From contig JABMNH010000071.1 in assembly GCA_013205245.1 (NCBI GenBank), forward strand, positions 1-64,000: DNA of 64,000 bases. Direction: 5' to 3'. The notes below the pieces were generated by a model. That model was not told the DNA's origin, searched no databases, and was given only the letters and a program-made list of their open reading frames with translations. Source of the DNA: Flavobacteriales bacterium. GTDB taxonomy: Bacteria > Bacteroidota > Bacteroidia > Flavobacteriales > Flavobacteriaceae. A program made the translations under genes and the position numbers. Each line of letters starts with the position of its first letter. Within the stretch, counting starts at the first letter, position 1. Shown one piece after another: positions 16,757 to 26,569 of the stretch.

Positions 16757-18702
16757 GACCTAAAATGTTTTAGTAAGACGAGTTCAATGATAAAAAATAA
16801 GAGTGCTAATACAATACATATTTCCCACCATTCAAAGATAGATGTATTGTCTTTAAAGGATTGTATGGCTTCTGATACATCTGTAAAATAGGATGTATTT
16901 TTATTTTTTTCTAAAAAATCTTTGGTATAAAATTCTTGAACACCTTCTTTTCTATTGCTGTTAAAAGCTAAATTTTGCAATTTTAAATCGGCATTATTTA
17001 TGGTGTAAAATCCGGCTTTATCTGGTTGCTTATCTGTTTCTAAAATAACGGTATTTTGTTGTATCCGCTGTAGCGGAATAAAAGAATTTGTGCCATCAGA
17101 AATGCTTAACACGGCATCATTTTTTATGGTAGTATTTATGGCAATTTTATTATTGTCATTCAAAGTATAATACAACCTGTTGGTAGGGGTGGTTTGCAAG
17201 GCCGCATTATAAAAAATGGGGACAATTAAAGGCGAATTTACCAGCGTATTCAATTTGACATCAAGCGGTGTGGCAACAAAATAAAGTGTGCCATTTTTTA
17301 CTGGGATTTGGCTTATAAAATCGGCATTATTATCTAATTTAAGAACACTGTTGCTGTGGGTTGTGTTGATATTGTAATAACTCGTCACACTTGGGTAATC
17401 GAAGTTTTTGACTTGTTTTTCGAACACATTTGTCAACAAAGGGTGCGCGTAATTTATAGTTGTAATCTGATGCGCTTGAGCAATCTTAGTAAATTTATTT
17501 TTGATATTTAAAGTGTTAAATAGCTGTGTATAAGAACTTATGTTGCTTTGTTCACCTGGTATAACAACCAAAGTACCACCATTATCTAAAAACCTTTTTA
17601 AAGCCGTAATTAATAAATCTGGAATCCTATCAACCGCATTTGATATGATAAGCTGTTGTTTAATAATTTTGGTGTAATCAAGATTGTTTAAACCACTTTG
17701 CGTGTGATTAAATTCAATACCATCATACAATTTATTTAAGGCTTTTGAATTGTTGCCAATACTTAGAACATTAATTTTTTCTGGCTTTGTCAACACAAAA
17801 TATAAAGTGTTATCTAATTGGAGAGACTTGTCATCTAGTGTTATTTTTCCTTTAAAATTGGCATCGTTTGCTATGGTAAATTTTGTATTGCTCACTCCAT
17901 TTTCAACACTTTTAACACTTGTTTTTGCAAGCAATAGGTTGTTGTTAAAAAGCGATACAGCCGTATTTTTTGTTGTTGAATTCGTGTTTTTAATCACCAC
18001 ATTAATAGAGACATTTGTGGCATCTTTGCTCAATATATACACACTGTCTATACTTATATTAGCCGTATTGTTATGTTGTAATTTGATGAATTTATAATCA
18101 ATTTTAGGATTAAAAGTGATGCCAGCATTGGCGGTTTTGTTTGTTTGAAAATCGGATATTATAAAGGCATTGGTTTCGCCTTCTAGTTTTTGCGATACAT
18201 TAGAAATTCTTAGCAAAGCACTTTCTAATTGAAAAGGAGTAGGGCTGAGTTTTAATTTTGATACCTGCGATTTAAATTGTTCTATGTTTAAGTTTTTAAA
18301 AGTTTCGTTATTACTTAACAAAGTAATGGCCGATGTTGTACTAGGAAATTTTATTAAATCTTGAACAGCCTTATTAAATAAATTTACAGTGCTAATCTTA
18401 GCTTGCATGCTATACGAATTGTCTAAATAAACAATATTGTTTGTTGTTGTAGCTGCCTTTTTTTTGCTGTAAAAGGGTTGCGAAAAGGCTAAGATCAAAA
18501 AAGTAAACAGCGCTAATCTACTAATAAGTACAAGAATTTTCTTTAGATTAGAACTTTTTCTATTTTGTAAAACGATGTTTTTTAAGAACTTAACATTTGT
18601 AAAACGAACCTTGGTAAATTTTTGTAGCTGAAAAAAATGAACAATTATAGGAAGGATAAGCAAGATTAAAGCGAAAAGAATATAAGGGTGCTTAAATTGC
18701 AT
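16753..18702 (-). CDS. BatA-type membrane protein with von Willebrand A domain
   Basis: Opens with the BatA N-terminal signature (QFKHPYILFALILLILPIIVHFFQLQ) and a second hydrophobic segment near residues 60-77. An extracytoplasmic VWA-like domain follows with a MIDAS motif (VYLDNSYSMQAK, DxSxS), a long beta-rich region with a glutamine-amidotransferase-like segment (LDNGGTLVVIPGE), and a final membrane helix (WWEICIVLALLFFIIELVLL). Length 649. Such proteins are widespread and poorly understood in Bacteroidota, often linked to aerotolerance or envelope assembly. It is the first gene of a minus-strand operon with the dihydroorotase-like protein. Confidence 0.82.
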   Translation of the reverse strand: MQFKHPYILFALILLILPIIVHFFQLQKFTKVRFTNVKFLKNIVLQNRKSSNLKKILVLISRLALFTFLILAFSQPFYSKKKAATTTNNIVYLDNSYSMQAKISTVNLFNKAVQDLIKFPSTTSAITLLSNNETFKNLNIEQFKSQVSKLKLSPTPFQLESALLRISNVSQKLEGETNAFIISDFQTNKTANAGITFNPKIDYKFIKLQHNNTANISIDSVYILSKDATNVSINVVIKNTNSTTKNTAVSLFNNNLLLAKTSVKSVENGVSNTKFTIANDANFKGKITLDDKSLQLDNTLYFVLTKPEKINVLSIGNNSKALNKLYDGIEFNHTQSGLNNLDYTKIIKQQLIISNAVDRIPDLLITALKRFLDNGGTLVVIPGEQSNISSYTQLFNTLNIKNKFTKIAQAHQITTINYAHPLLTNVFEKQVKNFDYPSVTSYYNINTTHSNSVLKLDNNADFISQIPVKNGTLYFVATPLDVKLNTLVNSPLIVPIFYNAALQTTPTNRLYYTLNDNNKIAINTTIKNDAVLSISDGTNSFIPLQRIQQNTVILETDKQPDKAGFYTINNADLKLQNLAFNSNRKEGVQEFYTKDFLEKNKNTSYFTDVSEAIQSFKDNTSIFEWWEICIVLALLFFIIELVLLKHFRS

Positions 18703-19095
18703 TGTTCAAAAGATTTGTCAAAAATACTAAAAACCCATAGAAACACAATTAAAAATCACAAAAGAATTGGCATGTGTTTTTGCGTTTGTTTTTAGGGGCT
18801 TCTTCCAAATTATCACGACACCTATCCGTGGGAGGTAGGCTCAGCCTGACATTAAAATGACGTCATAGCTAGGAATCCCGATCCCGATAGCTATCGGGAC
18901 TATCGGGACGACGAGTAATCTCAAATAAATAAAACTAGAGATTCTTCACTTCGCAGTGCTTCGTTCAGAATGACATAGGCACTTGTCATTCAGAGAGAGT
19001 CCCACTTAAGTGGGACGACGATGAATCTCAAATAATTAAAACAAGAGATTACTTCTCTTTGCCTACCTTTCGGTAGACAGGCTGGCAATGCCATT
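18703..19095. repeat. intergenic region rich in dispersed repeats
   Basis: 393 bp between the BatA-like gene and lon with no supported reading frame. It contains an 18-bp palindrome (18882-18899). Two related units of about 46 bp (18905-18950 and 19012-19057) share GGGACGACGA and an AATCTC...GAGATT inverted repeat. A CCCACTTAAGTGGG palindrome is near 19000-19013, and a GCCTACC...GGTAGACAGG hairpin near 19061-19081. These look like non-autonomous intergenic repeats typical of Flavobacteriaceae. Confidence 0.7.
18882..18899. repeat. 18-bp palindromic repeat (TCCCGATAGCTATCGGGA)
   Basis: Perfect palindrome, identical to 62275-62292 and two bases from perfect identity with 5282-5299. Further CCCGAT and ATCGGG half units flank it on both sides. 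Confidence 0.75.
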
Positions 19096-21534
19096 TTATT
19101 TCCCTTTTTGTTTTGTCAAAGCAATATCAATAACATCGCTCATGTGTTTTACATAATGAAATGTCAAGCCTTTTAAATAATCGGCTTTAATTTCTGCGAT
19201 ATCTTTTTCATTTTCTTCGCATAAAATCAGTTCTTTAATATTGGCACGTTTGGCAGCCAAAATTTTCTCTTTAATACCACCAACAGGCAATACTTTACCA
19301 CGCAAAGTAATTTCGCCAGTCATGGCCAATTTAGATTTAACTCTGCGATTTGTATAGGCCGATACCAAACTCGTTAACATGGTAATACCCGCACTTGGAC
19401 CGTCTTTTGGTGTGGCACCTTCGGGCACGTGCATGTGTACATTTTTAGTTTCTAAAGTTTCGCTAGAAATGCCAAATTTGTCGGCATGCGCCTTAATATA
19501 TTCCATGGCAATGGTGGCCGATTCTTTCATCACTTTACCTAAGTTTCCCGTAATAGTAAGCGTTCCTTTCCCTTTAGAAAGGATGGATTCAATAAACAAA
19601 ATATCGCCACCAACACTTGTCCAAGCCAAACCAGTAACCACGCCGGGCACTTCGTTGTTTTCGTATTTGTCGCGTTCTAAATGCGATGGGCCTAGTATTT
19701 TTTCTATGGTTTCTACAGCAATTTTAGTATCGTATTCTTGTTCCATGGCAATGCTTTTTGCCGCAAAACGAATCACTTTGGCAATCATTTTTTCCAAGCC
19801 ACGCACACCCGATTCTCTGGTATAACCTTCCACAATTTTTTCCAATTGTTTTTTACCTAATTGGATGTGTGTTTTTGTTAATCCATGTGCTTTTAATTGT
19901 TTAGGTACAAGGTGTTTTCTAGCAATTTGCACTTTTTCTTCAATGGTGTAACCAGACACGTTTATCAATTCCATTCTATCGCGTAAAGCCCAAGGAATTT
20001 CTGATAAATTATTGGCTGTGGCGATAAATAAAACATTAGACAAATCGTAACCCATTTCTAGGTAATTGTCGTAAAATGCTGTGTTTTGCTCAGGATCTAA
20101 AACCTCTAACATTGCCGATGACGGATCGCCATTGTGGCTGTTTACCAATTTGTCAATTTCGTCAAGTACAAAAACAGGATTAGATGAACCTGCTTTTTTA
20201 ATGTTCTGAACAATACGCCCAGGCATGGCACCGATGTATGTTTTTCTGTGTCCACGAATTTCGGCTTCATCGCGTAAGCCACCTAAAGACATGCGTACAT
20301 ATTTGCGCCCGATTGATTCGGCTATAGATTTCCCCAAAGAGGTTTTACCCACGCCCGGAGGGCCATATAAACAAATGATAGGCGATTTCATGTCGCCTTT
20401 TAATTTTAAAACAGCCAAATATTCTATAATGCGTTCTTTAACTTTTTCTAAGCCAAAATGGTCGCGGTCTAATATGCGTTCGGCGCGTTTTAAATCGAAT
20501 TTATCTTTGGTGTATTTTTGCCAAGGCAGTTCTAACATCAAATCTAAATAGTTACGCTGGATGCCATATTCTGCCACCGGCGGATTCATGCGTTGCAAGC
20601 GTCCCAATTCTTTATTAAAAGTTTCTGACACTTCTTTAGACCATTTCTTTTTCTTTGCCTCGTGGCGCATTTCTTCAATTTCTTCGTCATAAGACACGCC
20701 ACCCAATTCTTCTTGAATTGTTTTAAGTTGCTGATGTAGATAGTATTCGCGCTGTTGCTGATCCATGTCTTCGCGCACTTTAGAATGGATGTTGTTACGG
20801 ATTTCTAATTTTTGTAACTCTTTATCCATCTTTTTAAGCATCAAAAGAGCACGCTCTTTTAAATCGCTAATCTTTAAAAGGTCTTGCTTTTCGGCAACAC
20901 CTAAATTCATGTTAGACGAAATAAAGTTTACCAAAAAGTTATTACTCTGAATATTTTTTATGGCAAACGAAGCTTCTGAAGGTAAATTAGGATTTTCTTT
21001 GATAATTTTTAAGGCCAATTCTTTAACAGAGTCAATAATTGCTTTAAACTCAGTGTCTTTTGCAGGGGGCTTTACTTCTTTAAATTCTTTAACCTTTGCT
21101 TTAATATAAGGTTCTTCTTGAATTATTTCGCCAAGCTCGAAACGTTTTTTACCTTGAATAACAACCATGGTATTGCCATCGGGCATTTTAAGTACCTTTA
21201 AAATACGCGCTACAGTACCAATTGGATATAAATCTGATGCTTTGGGGTTTTCTATATTTTCGTCTTTTTGAGCGACAACACCAATGGTTTTATTGCCTCT
21301 ATTGGCATCTTTAATAAGTTTTATAGATTTATCGCGTCCAGCGGTAATAGGAATAACAACACCCGGAAATAATACCGTATTTCTTATAGGTAAAATTAAG
21401 AGCACATCTGGCACCTCTTCTTTGTTTATTTCTTCTTCATCTTCGGGCGTCATTAACGGAATTAATTCGGCATCTTCGTCTAAAGCTTGTTGTAATGACA
21501 AACTGTCAATATTTAAAAATTTAGGATTACTCAT
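19096..21534 (-). CDS. lon: ATP-dependent protease La (Lon)
   Basis: Cytosolic AAA+ serine protease for damaged and regulatory proteins. In order: the N-terminal LAN substrate domain ([20 protein letters not shown]), a coiled middle, the AAA+ module with Walker [14 protein letters not shown] and Walker B FVLDEIDK, and the protease domain. The protease has catalytic serine in [11 protein letters not shown] and lysine in [14 protein letters not shown]. Length (812) is standard. It stands alone on the minus strand between repeat-rich sequence and the second ECF sigma gene. Confidence 0.97.
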   Translation of the reverse strand: MSNPKFLNIDSLSLQQALDEDAELIPLMTPEDEEEINKEEVPDVLLILPIRNTVLFPGVVIPITAGRDKSIKLIKDANRGNKTIGVVAQKDENIENPKASDLYPIGTVARILKVLKMPDGNTMVVIQGKKRFELGEIIQEEPYIKAKVKEFKEVKPPAKDTEFKAIIDSVKELALKIIKENPNLPSEASFAIKNIQSNNFLVNFISSNMNLGVAEKQDLLKISDLKERALLMLKKMDKELQKLEIRNNIHSKVREDMDQQQREYYLHQQLKTIQEELGGVSYDEEIEEMRHEAKKKKWSKEVSETFNKELGRLQRMNPPVAEYGIQRNYLDLMLELPWQKYTKDKFDLKRAERILDRDHFGLEKVKERIIEYLAVLKLKGDMKSPIICLYGPPGVGKTSLGKSIAESIGRKYVRMSLGGLRDEAEIRGHRKTYIGAMPGRIVQNIKKAGSSNPVFVLDEIDKLVNSHNGDPSSAMLEVLDPEQNTAFYDNYLEMGYDLSNVLFIATANNLSEIPWALRDRMELINVSGYTIEEKVQIARKHLVPKQLKAHGLTKTHIQLGKKQLEKIVEGYTRESGVRGLEKMIAKVIRFAAKSIAMEQEYDTKIAVETIEKILGPSHLERDKYENNEVPGVVTGLAWTSVGGDILFIESILSKGKGTLTITGNLGKVMKESATIAMEYIKAHADKFGISSETLETKNVHMHVPEGATPKDGPSAGITMLTSLVSAYTNRRVKSKLAMTGEITLRGKVLPVGGIKEKILAAKRANIKELILCEENEKDIAEIKADYLKGLTFHYVKHMSDVIDIALTKQKGK

Positions 21535-21773
21535 AGTTTCTTTACGTCATTTTGACATTAATATAAGAATATTTTCTATATTGTAGGGTTAAATAATAAC
21601 TATATAAGTAACGCTATCAATACATTAAAGTTTAACACTTAATTATACATCTGCTATATTTCAATTCTTATGCCATAGTAGGTCAGATGTCAATTTAAGT
21701 AACTAATGTAAAATTATTTTTAAAAAGTGTAACAATTTAAATTAATTTTTGTCTTTTATTTAGAAACGATTTT

Positions 21774-22352
21774 TTGCAAGTTAAAAGTTTACATATTGAC
21801 CAATTAATTGAACGCTGTAAAAAGGCAGACAAAAGTGCTCAGTTTGAACTCTATAAACGTTATTATAAAGCAATGTATAATACGGCCTATAGAATTCTGA
21901 ATGACAGCTTTGAGGCTGAAGATATAATGCAAGAATCGTTTCTAATTGCTTATACAAAATTGGGCACTTTTAAAGCCGAAAAAAAAGAAGGATATGACAG
22001 TGGTGTCCCTTTTGGAGCCTGGTTAAAACGCATCGTAATTAATAAAAGTTTAACCCAGTTAAAGAAGATTGATAAATATGAAAACGTCCCGCTTGAGCGG
22101 ATTGGAAATCCGGCAGAAGAAGAGGGATTAAGTGATTACAGTAATTTGAAAGCAAATGCAATTTTAGATGAAATTAAACTACTAAAAGGAAATTATCAGA
22201 CGGTGCTTAACCTCCATTTTATTGAAGGTTTTGATTATCAAGAAATGGCTCAAATAATGGATGTTTCTTACGAAAATATAAGGGTAATGATATCTAGAGC
22301 AAAAAGCAAGTTGAAAAAAAATTTAAAAAACAGTTATGAAAAAATCTCTTGA
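21774..22352 (+). CDS. RNA polymerase sigma factor, ECF type
   Basis: 192-residue sigma factor with region 2 (FEAEDIMQESFLIAYTKLGTF, then GAWLKRIVINKSLTQL) and region 4 (YQTVLNLHFIEGFDYQEMAQIMDVSYENIRVMISRAKSKL). The likely start is TTG at 21774, since the next in-frame ATG lies inside region 2. Its end overlaps the membrane protein gene by 17 bp, and two exported beta-solenoid proteins follow, all in one operon. The arrangement is that of an envelope-sensing ECF system. Confidence 0.9.
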   Translation: MQVKSLHIDQLIERCKKADKSAQFELYKRYYKAMYNTAYRILNDSFEAEDIMQESFLIAYTKLGTFKAEKKEGYDSGVPFGAWLKRIVINKSLTQLKKIDKYENVPLERIGNPAEEEGLSDYSNLKANAILDEIKLLKGNYQTVLNLHFIEGFDYQEMAQIMDVSYENIRVMISRAKSKLKKNLKNSYEKIS

Positions 22353-22863
22353 ACATAAATTTAAAGAACTCGAAAATGAGTTTGATGTTGAAGTACCAGA
22401 AATAGGTCATTTTGATAGATTTCAAGCCAGACTTCAAGGGGAGGTTAAACCCAGACGCAATTACTGGAAACCGCTAGCAATTGCTGCAAGTCTGTTATTT
22501 CTTATCAGTTTTTCTTGGCCTTATTTTAATACCACTTCAGATTTAAAAGATGTGTCACCTCAAATGGGCGAAACACAGGCTTATTTTACATCGGTTATAG
22601 ATCATGAATTAAAAGAATTGGGAAAATTAGAATCTGATGATACTAAAAAAATTATTGCCGATGCTTTAATACAAATCAATATCCTTGAAAAAGAATATAA
22701 AAACCTAACCATACAACTAAAAGAAAGTAACGCCAATAAAATAATTATTTATGCCATGATAGACAATTATCAAAAACGCATAAATGTTTTAAAATCGGTT
22801 ATAGATCAAATTAATAATTTACAAAATTCTAAATATTATAGCAATGAAAAAGAACTTATTTAA
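22336..22863 (+). CDS. single-pass membrane protein, probable anti-sigma partner
   Basis: 175 residues. An acidic/basic cytosolic N-terminus of about 47 residues is followed by one membrane helix (WKPLAIAASLLFLISFSWPYF) and an extracytoplasmic helical region of about 100 residues with coiled-coil character (LNILEKEYKNLTIQLKES). This topology is that of anti-sigma factors, and the gene overlaps the sigma gene by 17 bp. No zinc motif (HxxxCxxC) is present, so it is not a ZAS-type anti-sigma factor. The role is inferred from position. Confidence 0.7.
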   Translation: MKKSLEHKFKELENEFDVEVPEIGHFDRFQARLQGEVKPRRNYWKPLAIAASLLFLISFSWPYFNTTSDLKDVSPQMGETQAYFTSVIDHELKELGKLESDDTKKIIADALIQINILEKEYKNLTIQLKESNANKIIIYAMIDNYQKRINVLKSVIDQINNLQNSKYYSNEKELI

Positions 22864-23932
22864 ATCGATATTATTGGTATTGTTATTACCAATTTTTGGA
22901 TTTACCGCAGATAATCCAAAAGAAAAATACGAAAAATCTACAACCATAAAAAAAGAATTTAAAGTGAATGCAGACGCATTGCTTAAAATTAAAAATAAAT
23001 ATGGAAACGTTGATATCATTTCTTGGGATAAAAACACAATCAGCATCGAAGTAGTGATAACCGTTAATGGCTCAGACGAAAATGATGTAGAGAAAAGGTT
23101 AAAAGATATCTATGTTGAATTTGACGCCACTTCTAGTGAGGTTTCGGCTAAGACAATTATAGAAAAATCTTCTAGCAATTGGTCTTGGTGGGGTCGCAAC
23201 AAAAGACTTAATTACAAAATTAATTATACTGTTAAAATGCCTATAACTAATAATTTAGATTTAGAAAATGATTATGGTTCTATTAATATTGATAAATTAA
23301 AGGGAACTACAAATATCAATTGCGATTATGGTAGTTTTGATATTGGTGAGTTGCAAAACACGTCGAATAGAATTAATGCAGATTACGTGTCGTCATCTTC
23401 AATTGCTTTTATTAATGAGGGTGTTATCAATTCAGATTATTCAAAAATAAATATTGATAAAGCAAATAAGATAGACTTAAATGCCGATTATACAAGCACT
23501 GAATTTGAAAGTATAAGAGACCTTAAATTCTCTTGCGATTATGGCAGTCTTAGAGCAAATAGTGCCGAAACAATTATAGGAAATGGCGATTATATTAGCC
23601 TAAGAGTGGGAAGTTTGGCAAGAGAATTAGATATAAGGGCAGATTATGGTTCACTTAAAGTGGATAAAATTTTAAAAGGATTTAAATCTGTTAAAGTTAA
23701 TACAGATTATACATCTGGGATACGCTTTGGTTTTGACAATGCTTGCTCTTTTGACTTTGTTGTAAAACTAGATTATGCCGGCTTTGACTATAACGACCTT
23801 AAACTTGATTTTAATAAAAAAATAGTAAAATCGACTTCAAAATATTATGAAGGATTTTATGGAAACAAAAACAGTGGAAGCACAGTAAATATCAATGTAG
23901 AATACGGAAGCGTATCTTTTGATAACAATTAA
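22844..23932 (+). CDS. exported DUF4097-like beta-solenoid protein
   Basis: 362 residues with a signal peptide (residues 1-20, up to FGFTA). The mature part has about ten repeats of a short rung beginning x-D-Y-x-S (for example NDYGSINI, CDYGSFDI, SDYSKINI, CDYGSLRA, ADYGSLKV, VEYGSVSF), as expected for a right-handed beta-helix. A Trp-rich segment (SSNWSWWGRNK) near residue 110 interrupts it. It overlaps the anti-sigma-like gene by 20 bp. Cellular role unknown; it is probably periplasmic or on the outer surface. Confidence 0.78.
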   Translation: MKKNLFKSILLVLLLPIFGFTADNPKEKYEKSTTIKKEFKVNADALLKIKNKYGNVDIISWDKNTISIEVVITVNGSDENDVEKRLKDIYVEFDATSSEVSAKTIIEKSSSNWSWWGRNKRLNYKINYTVKMPITNNLDLENDYGSINIDKLKGTTNINCDYGSFDIGELQNTSNRINADYVSSSSIAFINEGVINSDYSKINIDKANKIDLNADYTSTEFESIRDLKFSCDYGSLRANSAETIIGNGDYISLRVGSLARELDIRADYGSLKVDKILKGFKSVKVNTDYTSGIRFGFDNACSFDFVVKLDYAGFDYNDLKLDFNKKIVKSTSKYYEGFYGNKNSGSTVNINVEYGSVSFDNN

Positions 23933-23945
23933 AATTTTAAAAAAA

Positions 23946-24671
23946 ATGAAAAAATTAGCAGCAATAATTGTATTTATTAGTTTAACAGTAACAACAGTTC
24001 AAGCCCAATGGTTTGGAAAAAGCATCAGAGGCAATCATAAAATGGTTACCGAAACCAGAACCACATCAGATTATGACGGCATCGGCGTAGCAGGATCATT
24101 TGACGTGAAGTTGGTTGAAGGAAAAGAAGGTAAAATAACTATTAACGCCGAAGAGAATCTGATACCCTATATTATAACCGAAGTTGATAATAACACACTT
24201 AAAATTAAGTGGAAAAAAGGCTATAGTATTTCTACAAATAAACACATTCTTGTTACCGTTCCTTTTAAAAGTATCTCTAAAGTTTCATTAGCTGGTTCTG
24301 GCGATGTTTACACCGATAATGCCACAATTACATCAGATAACTTAAAGGCTTCTTTATCTGGCTCTGGAGATATAAGATTAGATGTTAAAACAGGAAAATT
24401 AGAAGCGCGTATTGCAGGTTCTGGCGACATTGAATTAACAGGAATCACAGATGATTTAAGTGCTTCAATAGCTGGTTCTGGCGATGTAAAAAGCTATGAC
24501 TTATTGGCCAAGAATGGTGATCTTAGAATATCTGGGTCTGGCGGGATAAAAGCAAATGTGTCAGACATGTTAAAAGTATCTATTGCAGGTTCTGGCGATG
24601 TTACTTATAAAGGCAATCCTAAAGAAGATGTCAGAATTTCTGGCTCGGGAAGCGTAAGATCAAAAGAATAA
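23946..24671 (+). CDS. exported head-GIN domain protein (DUF2807)
   Basis: After a signal peptide (MKKLAAIIVFISLTVTTVQA) comes a DUF2807 domain made of rungs ending in a GSGD motif: LAGSGDV, LSGSGDI, IAGSGDI, IAGSGDV, ISGSGGI, IAGSGDV, ISGSGSV. I chose the ATG at 23946; an earlier in-frame codon at 23919 adds nine residues before the signal peptide and lies inside the previous gene. Length is 241. Last gene of the ECF operon, followed by a strong terminator. The paired beta-solenoid proteins may be targets or sensors of the sigma system. Confidence 0.82.
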   Translation: MKKLAAIIVFISLTVTTVQAQWFGKSIRGNHKMVTETRTTSDYDGIGVAGSFDVKLVEGKEGKITINAEENLIPYIITEVDNNTLKIKWKKGYSISTNKHILVTVPFKSISKVSLAGSGDVYTDNATITSDNLKASLSGSGDIRLDVKTGKLEARIAGSGDIELTGITDDLSASIAGSGDVKSYDLLAKNGDLRISGSGGIKANVSDMLKVSIAGSGDVTYKGNPKEDVRISGSGSVRSKE

Positions 24672-24693
24672 TATACCCTTCAATTATTTTGTG

Positions 24694-24727
24694 AGAGAAG
24701 TCATTTTAAATGGCTTCTCTTTTTTTA
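24694..24727 (+). terminator. terminator of the ECF operon
   Basis: AGAGAAGTCATT pairs with AATGGCTTCTCT and is followed by eight T residues. Confidence 0.85.
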
Positions 24728-24829
24728 TACTCTTAATTGATAAACTGTTAAAGAAATATTAAAATCTAAATAATTTGTTACAAAACTAAAAGTATGTAGT
24801 CTTATAAGTATAATATCAATTAATAAATT

Positions 24830-25252
24830 ATGAAAAAATCAATTTTTACCTTAACCATCCTTTTAAGTTTTGCCAACAATTCAAACGCAAATCAAATAAT
24901 CCCAGAAAAGAACAATATTACTGATAATGAAATAGCTTATATTGTAGAAGAAGAAACAGACGAAGCTTTTAGTTTTAATCATAAGACCTATTTGCCAGAA
25001 AATTTTAATCCTTATGATTTAACCGATAATGAAGCAGATGTAACTTTATGGATAGATGAAGACGAAGACGAAGCATTCGATTTTGATCACACACAGTATT
25101 TGCCAGTAGGTTTTAATCCAAACTCAGCATTTAATGCTCTTTTTTTAGAAGATTTAGAATGGATTGAAGAAGAAGATGAACCATTTACTTTTGATACAAA
25201 TAAATATTTTAATAATCATAAAGAAGAAATATTAGATACAAATAATTTTTAA
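24830..25252 (+). CDS. exported acidic triple-repeat protein, function unknown
   Basis: 140 residues with a signal peptide (about residues 1-20). The mature part holds three copies of an acidic repeat: EEETDEAFSFNHKTYLPENF, EDEDEAFDFDHTQYLPVGF and EEEDEPFTFDTNKYF. The general pattern is a run of Glu/Asp, then E-x-F-x-F-[DN]-x-x-x-Y, usually followed by LP and F-N-P. No cysteine or membrane anchor. It lies 158 nt after the ECF operon terminator and has its own terminator, so it is a separate unit. Not assignable to a family I recognise. Confidence 0.75.
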   Translation: MKKSIFTLTILLSFANNSNANQIIPEKNNITDNEIAYIVEEETDEAFSFNHKTYLPENFNPYDLTDNEADVTLWIDEDEDEAFDFDHTQYLPVGFNPNSAFNALFLEDLEWIEEEDEPFTFDTNKYFNNHKEEILDTNNF

Positions 25253-25305
25253 AACGCATCGCAAGCTGTAAAGCTCTTATATATATTTTTGGTTAGTTAA
25301 CAATT

Positions 25306-25338
25306 AAACAGATAAGGATTCTCTTTATCTGTTTTTTT
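25306..25338 (+). terminator. terminator after the acidic repeat protein
   Basis: AAACAGATAA pairs with TTATCTGTTT around a short internal loop and runs into seven T residues, just before the convergent GlmU-like gene. Confidence 0.75.
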
Positions 25339-26512
25339 ATTGTGCTCTGTATTTAGAAGTCTCATCAAAAATATGTTGTAAAATATTTTTATCTATTTCG
25401 TTAAATACCAAATCCCTACGCTCCATTACTTTTTCGGCTACTTCAAAAACTTTTGGTAGTTGATAAGTTGTAAATCCAGCACTACCACCCCAAGAAAATG
25501 AAGGAATAAAATTTCTCGGGAAATTACCACCGTAGATATTTGCACTTACACCCACAACAGTTCCTGTATTGAACATGGTATTGATGCCACATTTTGAATG
25601 GTCGCCAAAAATAAGACCGCAAAACTGAAGTCCGGTATCTTTAAATTTTTCTGATTCATAATCCCAAAGTTTTACACTGGCATAATTATTTTTAAGATTA
25701 GAGTTGTTGGTATCTGCACCTAAATTACACCACTCGCCAATAACCGCGTTTCCTAAAAAGCCATCGTGAGCCTTACTTGAATAGCCAAAGAAAACAGCAT
25801 TATTAACCTCGCCACCAACTTTACAGTGTGGTCCTAATGTGGTAGCACCATATATTTTTGCACCCATTTTTAAAACGGAATGTTCTCCAATGGCAAAAGG
25901 ACCTCTTACCATACAACCTTCCATTATTTCGGAATCTTTGCCCAGATAAATAGGGCCATTTGAAGCGTTTAGCACGGCTATTTCTACTGATGCACCTTCT
26001 TCTAAGAAAATCTGATCTTTATTTATGCAATGTACAGTATCTGAAATTTTTTGAGAAATGCGTCCGTGTGTGAGTAACTCAAAATCAAGTTTAATGGCGG
26101 CATCGTTTAAACTAAAAATATCCCAAACATTTTTTATTTGTAATAAATCTTCATCCAATTCAAAGTGTGTGTAGGTATCAAAATCTACTTCTTCTTGCAA
26201 ATTTGATGTGTAAAATGCTACAATTTCATCCGATTTAAAAATAGCTTCGTTCTCTTTGAGATTTTTTACTTTATTAACAAGACTATTGGTAGGAATAAAT
26301 GAAGCATTAATCATAATGTTGGCCTCAAATTCTACCATTGGAAATTTCTCAGATAAATAATCTTCGGTTAGGGTAGTAGTGGTACAGGATAAATGTTTTT
26401 CCCACTTTTCGCGAATGGTTAAAATTCCCACACGGATATCGGCAACAGGTCTGGTATAAGTTAGTGGTAATAGGGCATCACGCACAGTGCCATCAAATAA
26501 AATGCAATTCAT
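25337..26512 (-). CDS. GlmU-like sugar nucleotidyltransferase homologue
   Basis: 391 residues. The N-terminal half resembles the GlmU uridylyltransferase fold (MNCILFDGTVRDALLPLTYTRPVADIRVGI) but lacks the usual LxxGxGTRM nucleotide loop. The C-terminal half is a left-handed beta-helix of hexapeptide repeats (GPIYLGKDSEIMEGCMVRGP onward) with N-acetyl/hexose-type features. I chose the ATG at 26512 because the upstream extension (to 26545) has no family support. It may make activated sugars for the envelope or act as a regulator; substrate unknown. Confidence 0.8.
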   Translation of the reverse strand: MNCILFDGTVRDALLPLTYTRPVADIRVGILTIREKWEKHLSCTTTTLTEDYLSEKFPMVEFEANIMINASFIPTNSLVNKVKNLKENEAIFKSDEIVAFYTSNLQEEVDFDTYTHFELDEDLLQIKNVWDIFSLNDAAIKLDFELLTHGRISQKISDTVHCINKDQIFLEEGASVEIAVLNASNGPIYLGKDSEIMEGCMVRGPFAIGEHSVLKMGAKIYGATTLGPHCKVGGEVNNAVFFGYSSKAHDGFLGNAVIGEWCNLGADTNNSNLKNNYASVKLWDYESEKFKDTGLQFCGLIFGDHSKCGINTMFNTGTVVGVSANIYGGNFPRNFIPSFSWGGSAGFTTYQLPKVFEVAEKVMERRDLVFNEIDKNILQHIFDETSKYRAQ

Positions 26513-26569
26513 TAGTTTTGATTTTGAACAAAGATAAGCTAACAAATTTAGTTGCTCAAATTTTAAAAA

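Noticed and set aside
24290-24660. The recurring GSGD-coding sequence as a DNA tandem repeat
   Set aside because: The repetition is at protein level (beta-solenoid rungs) with variable DNA and spacing.
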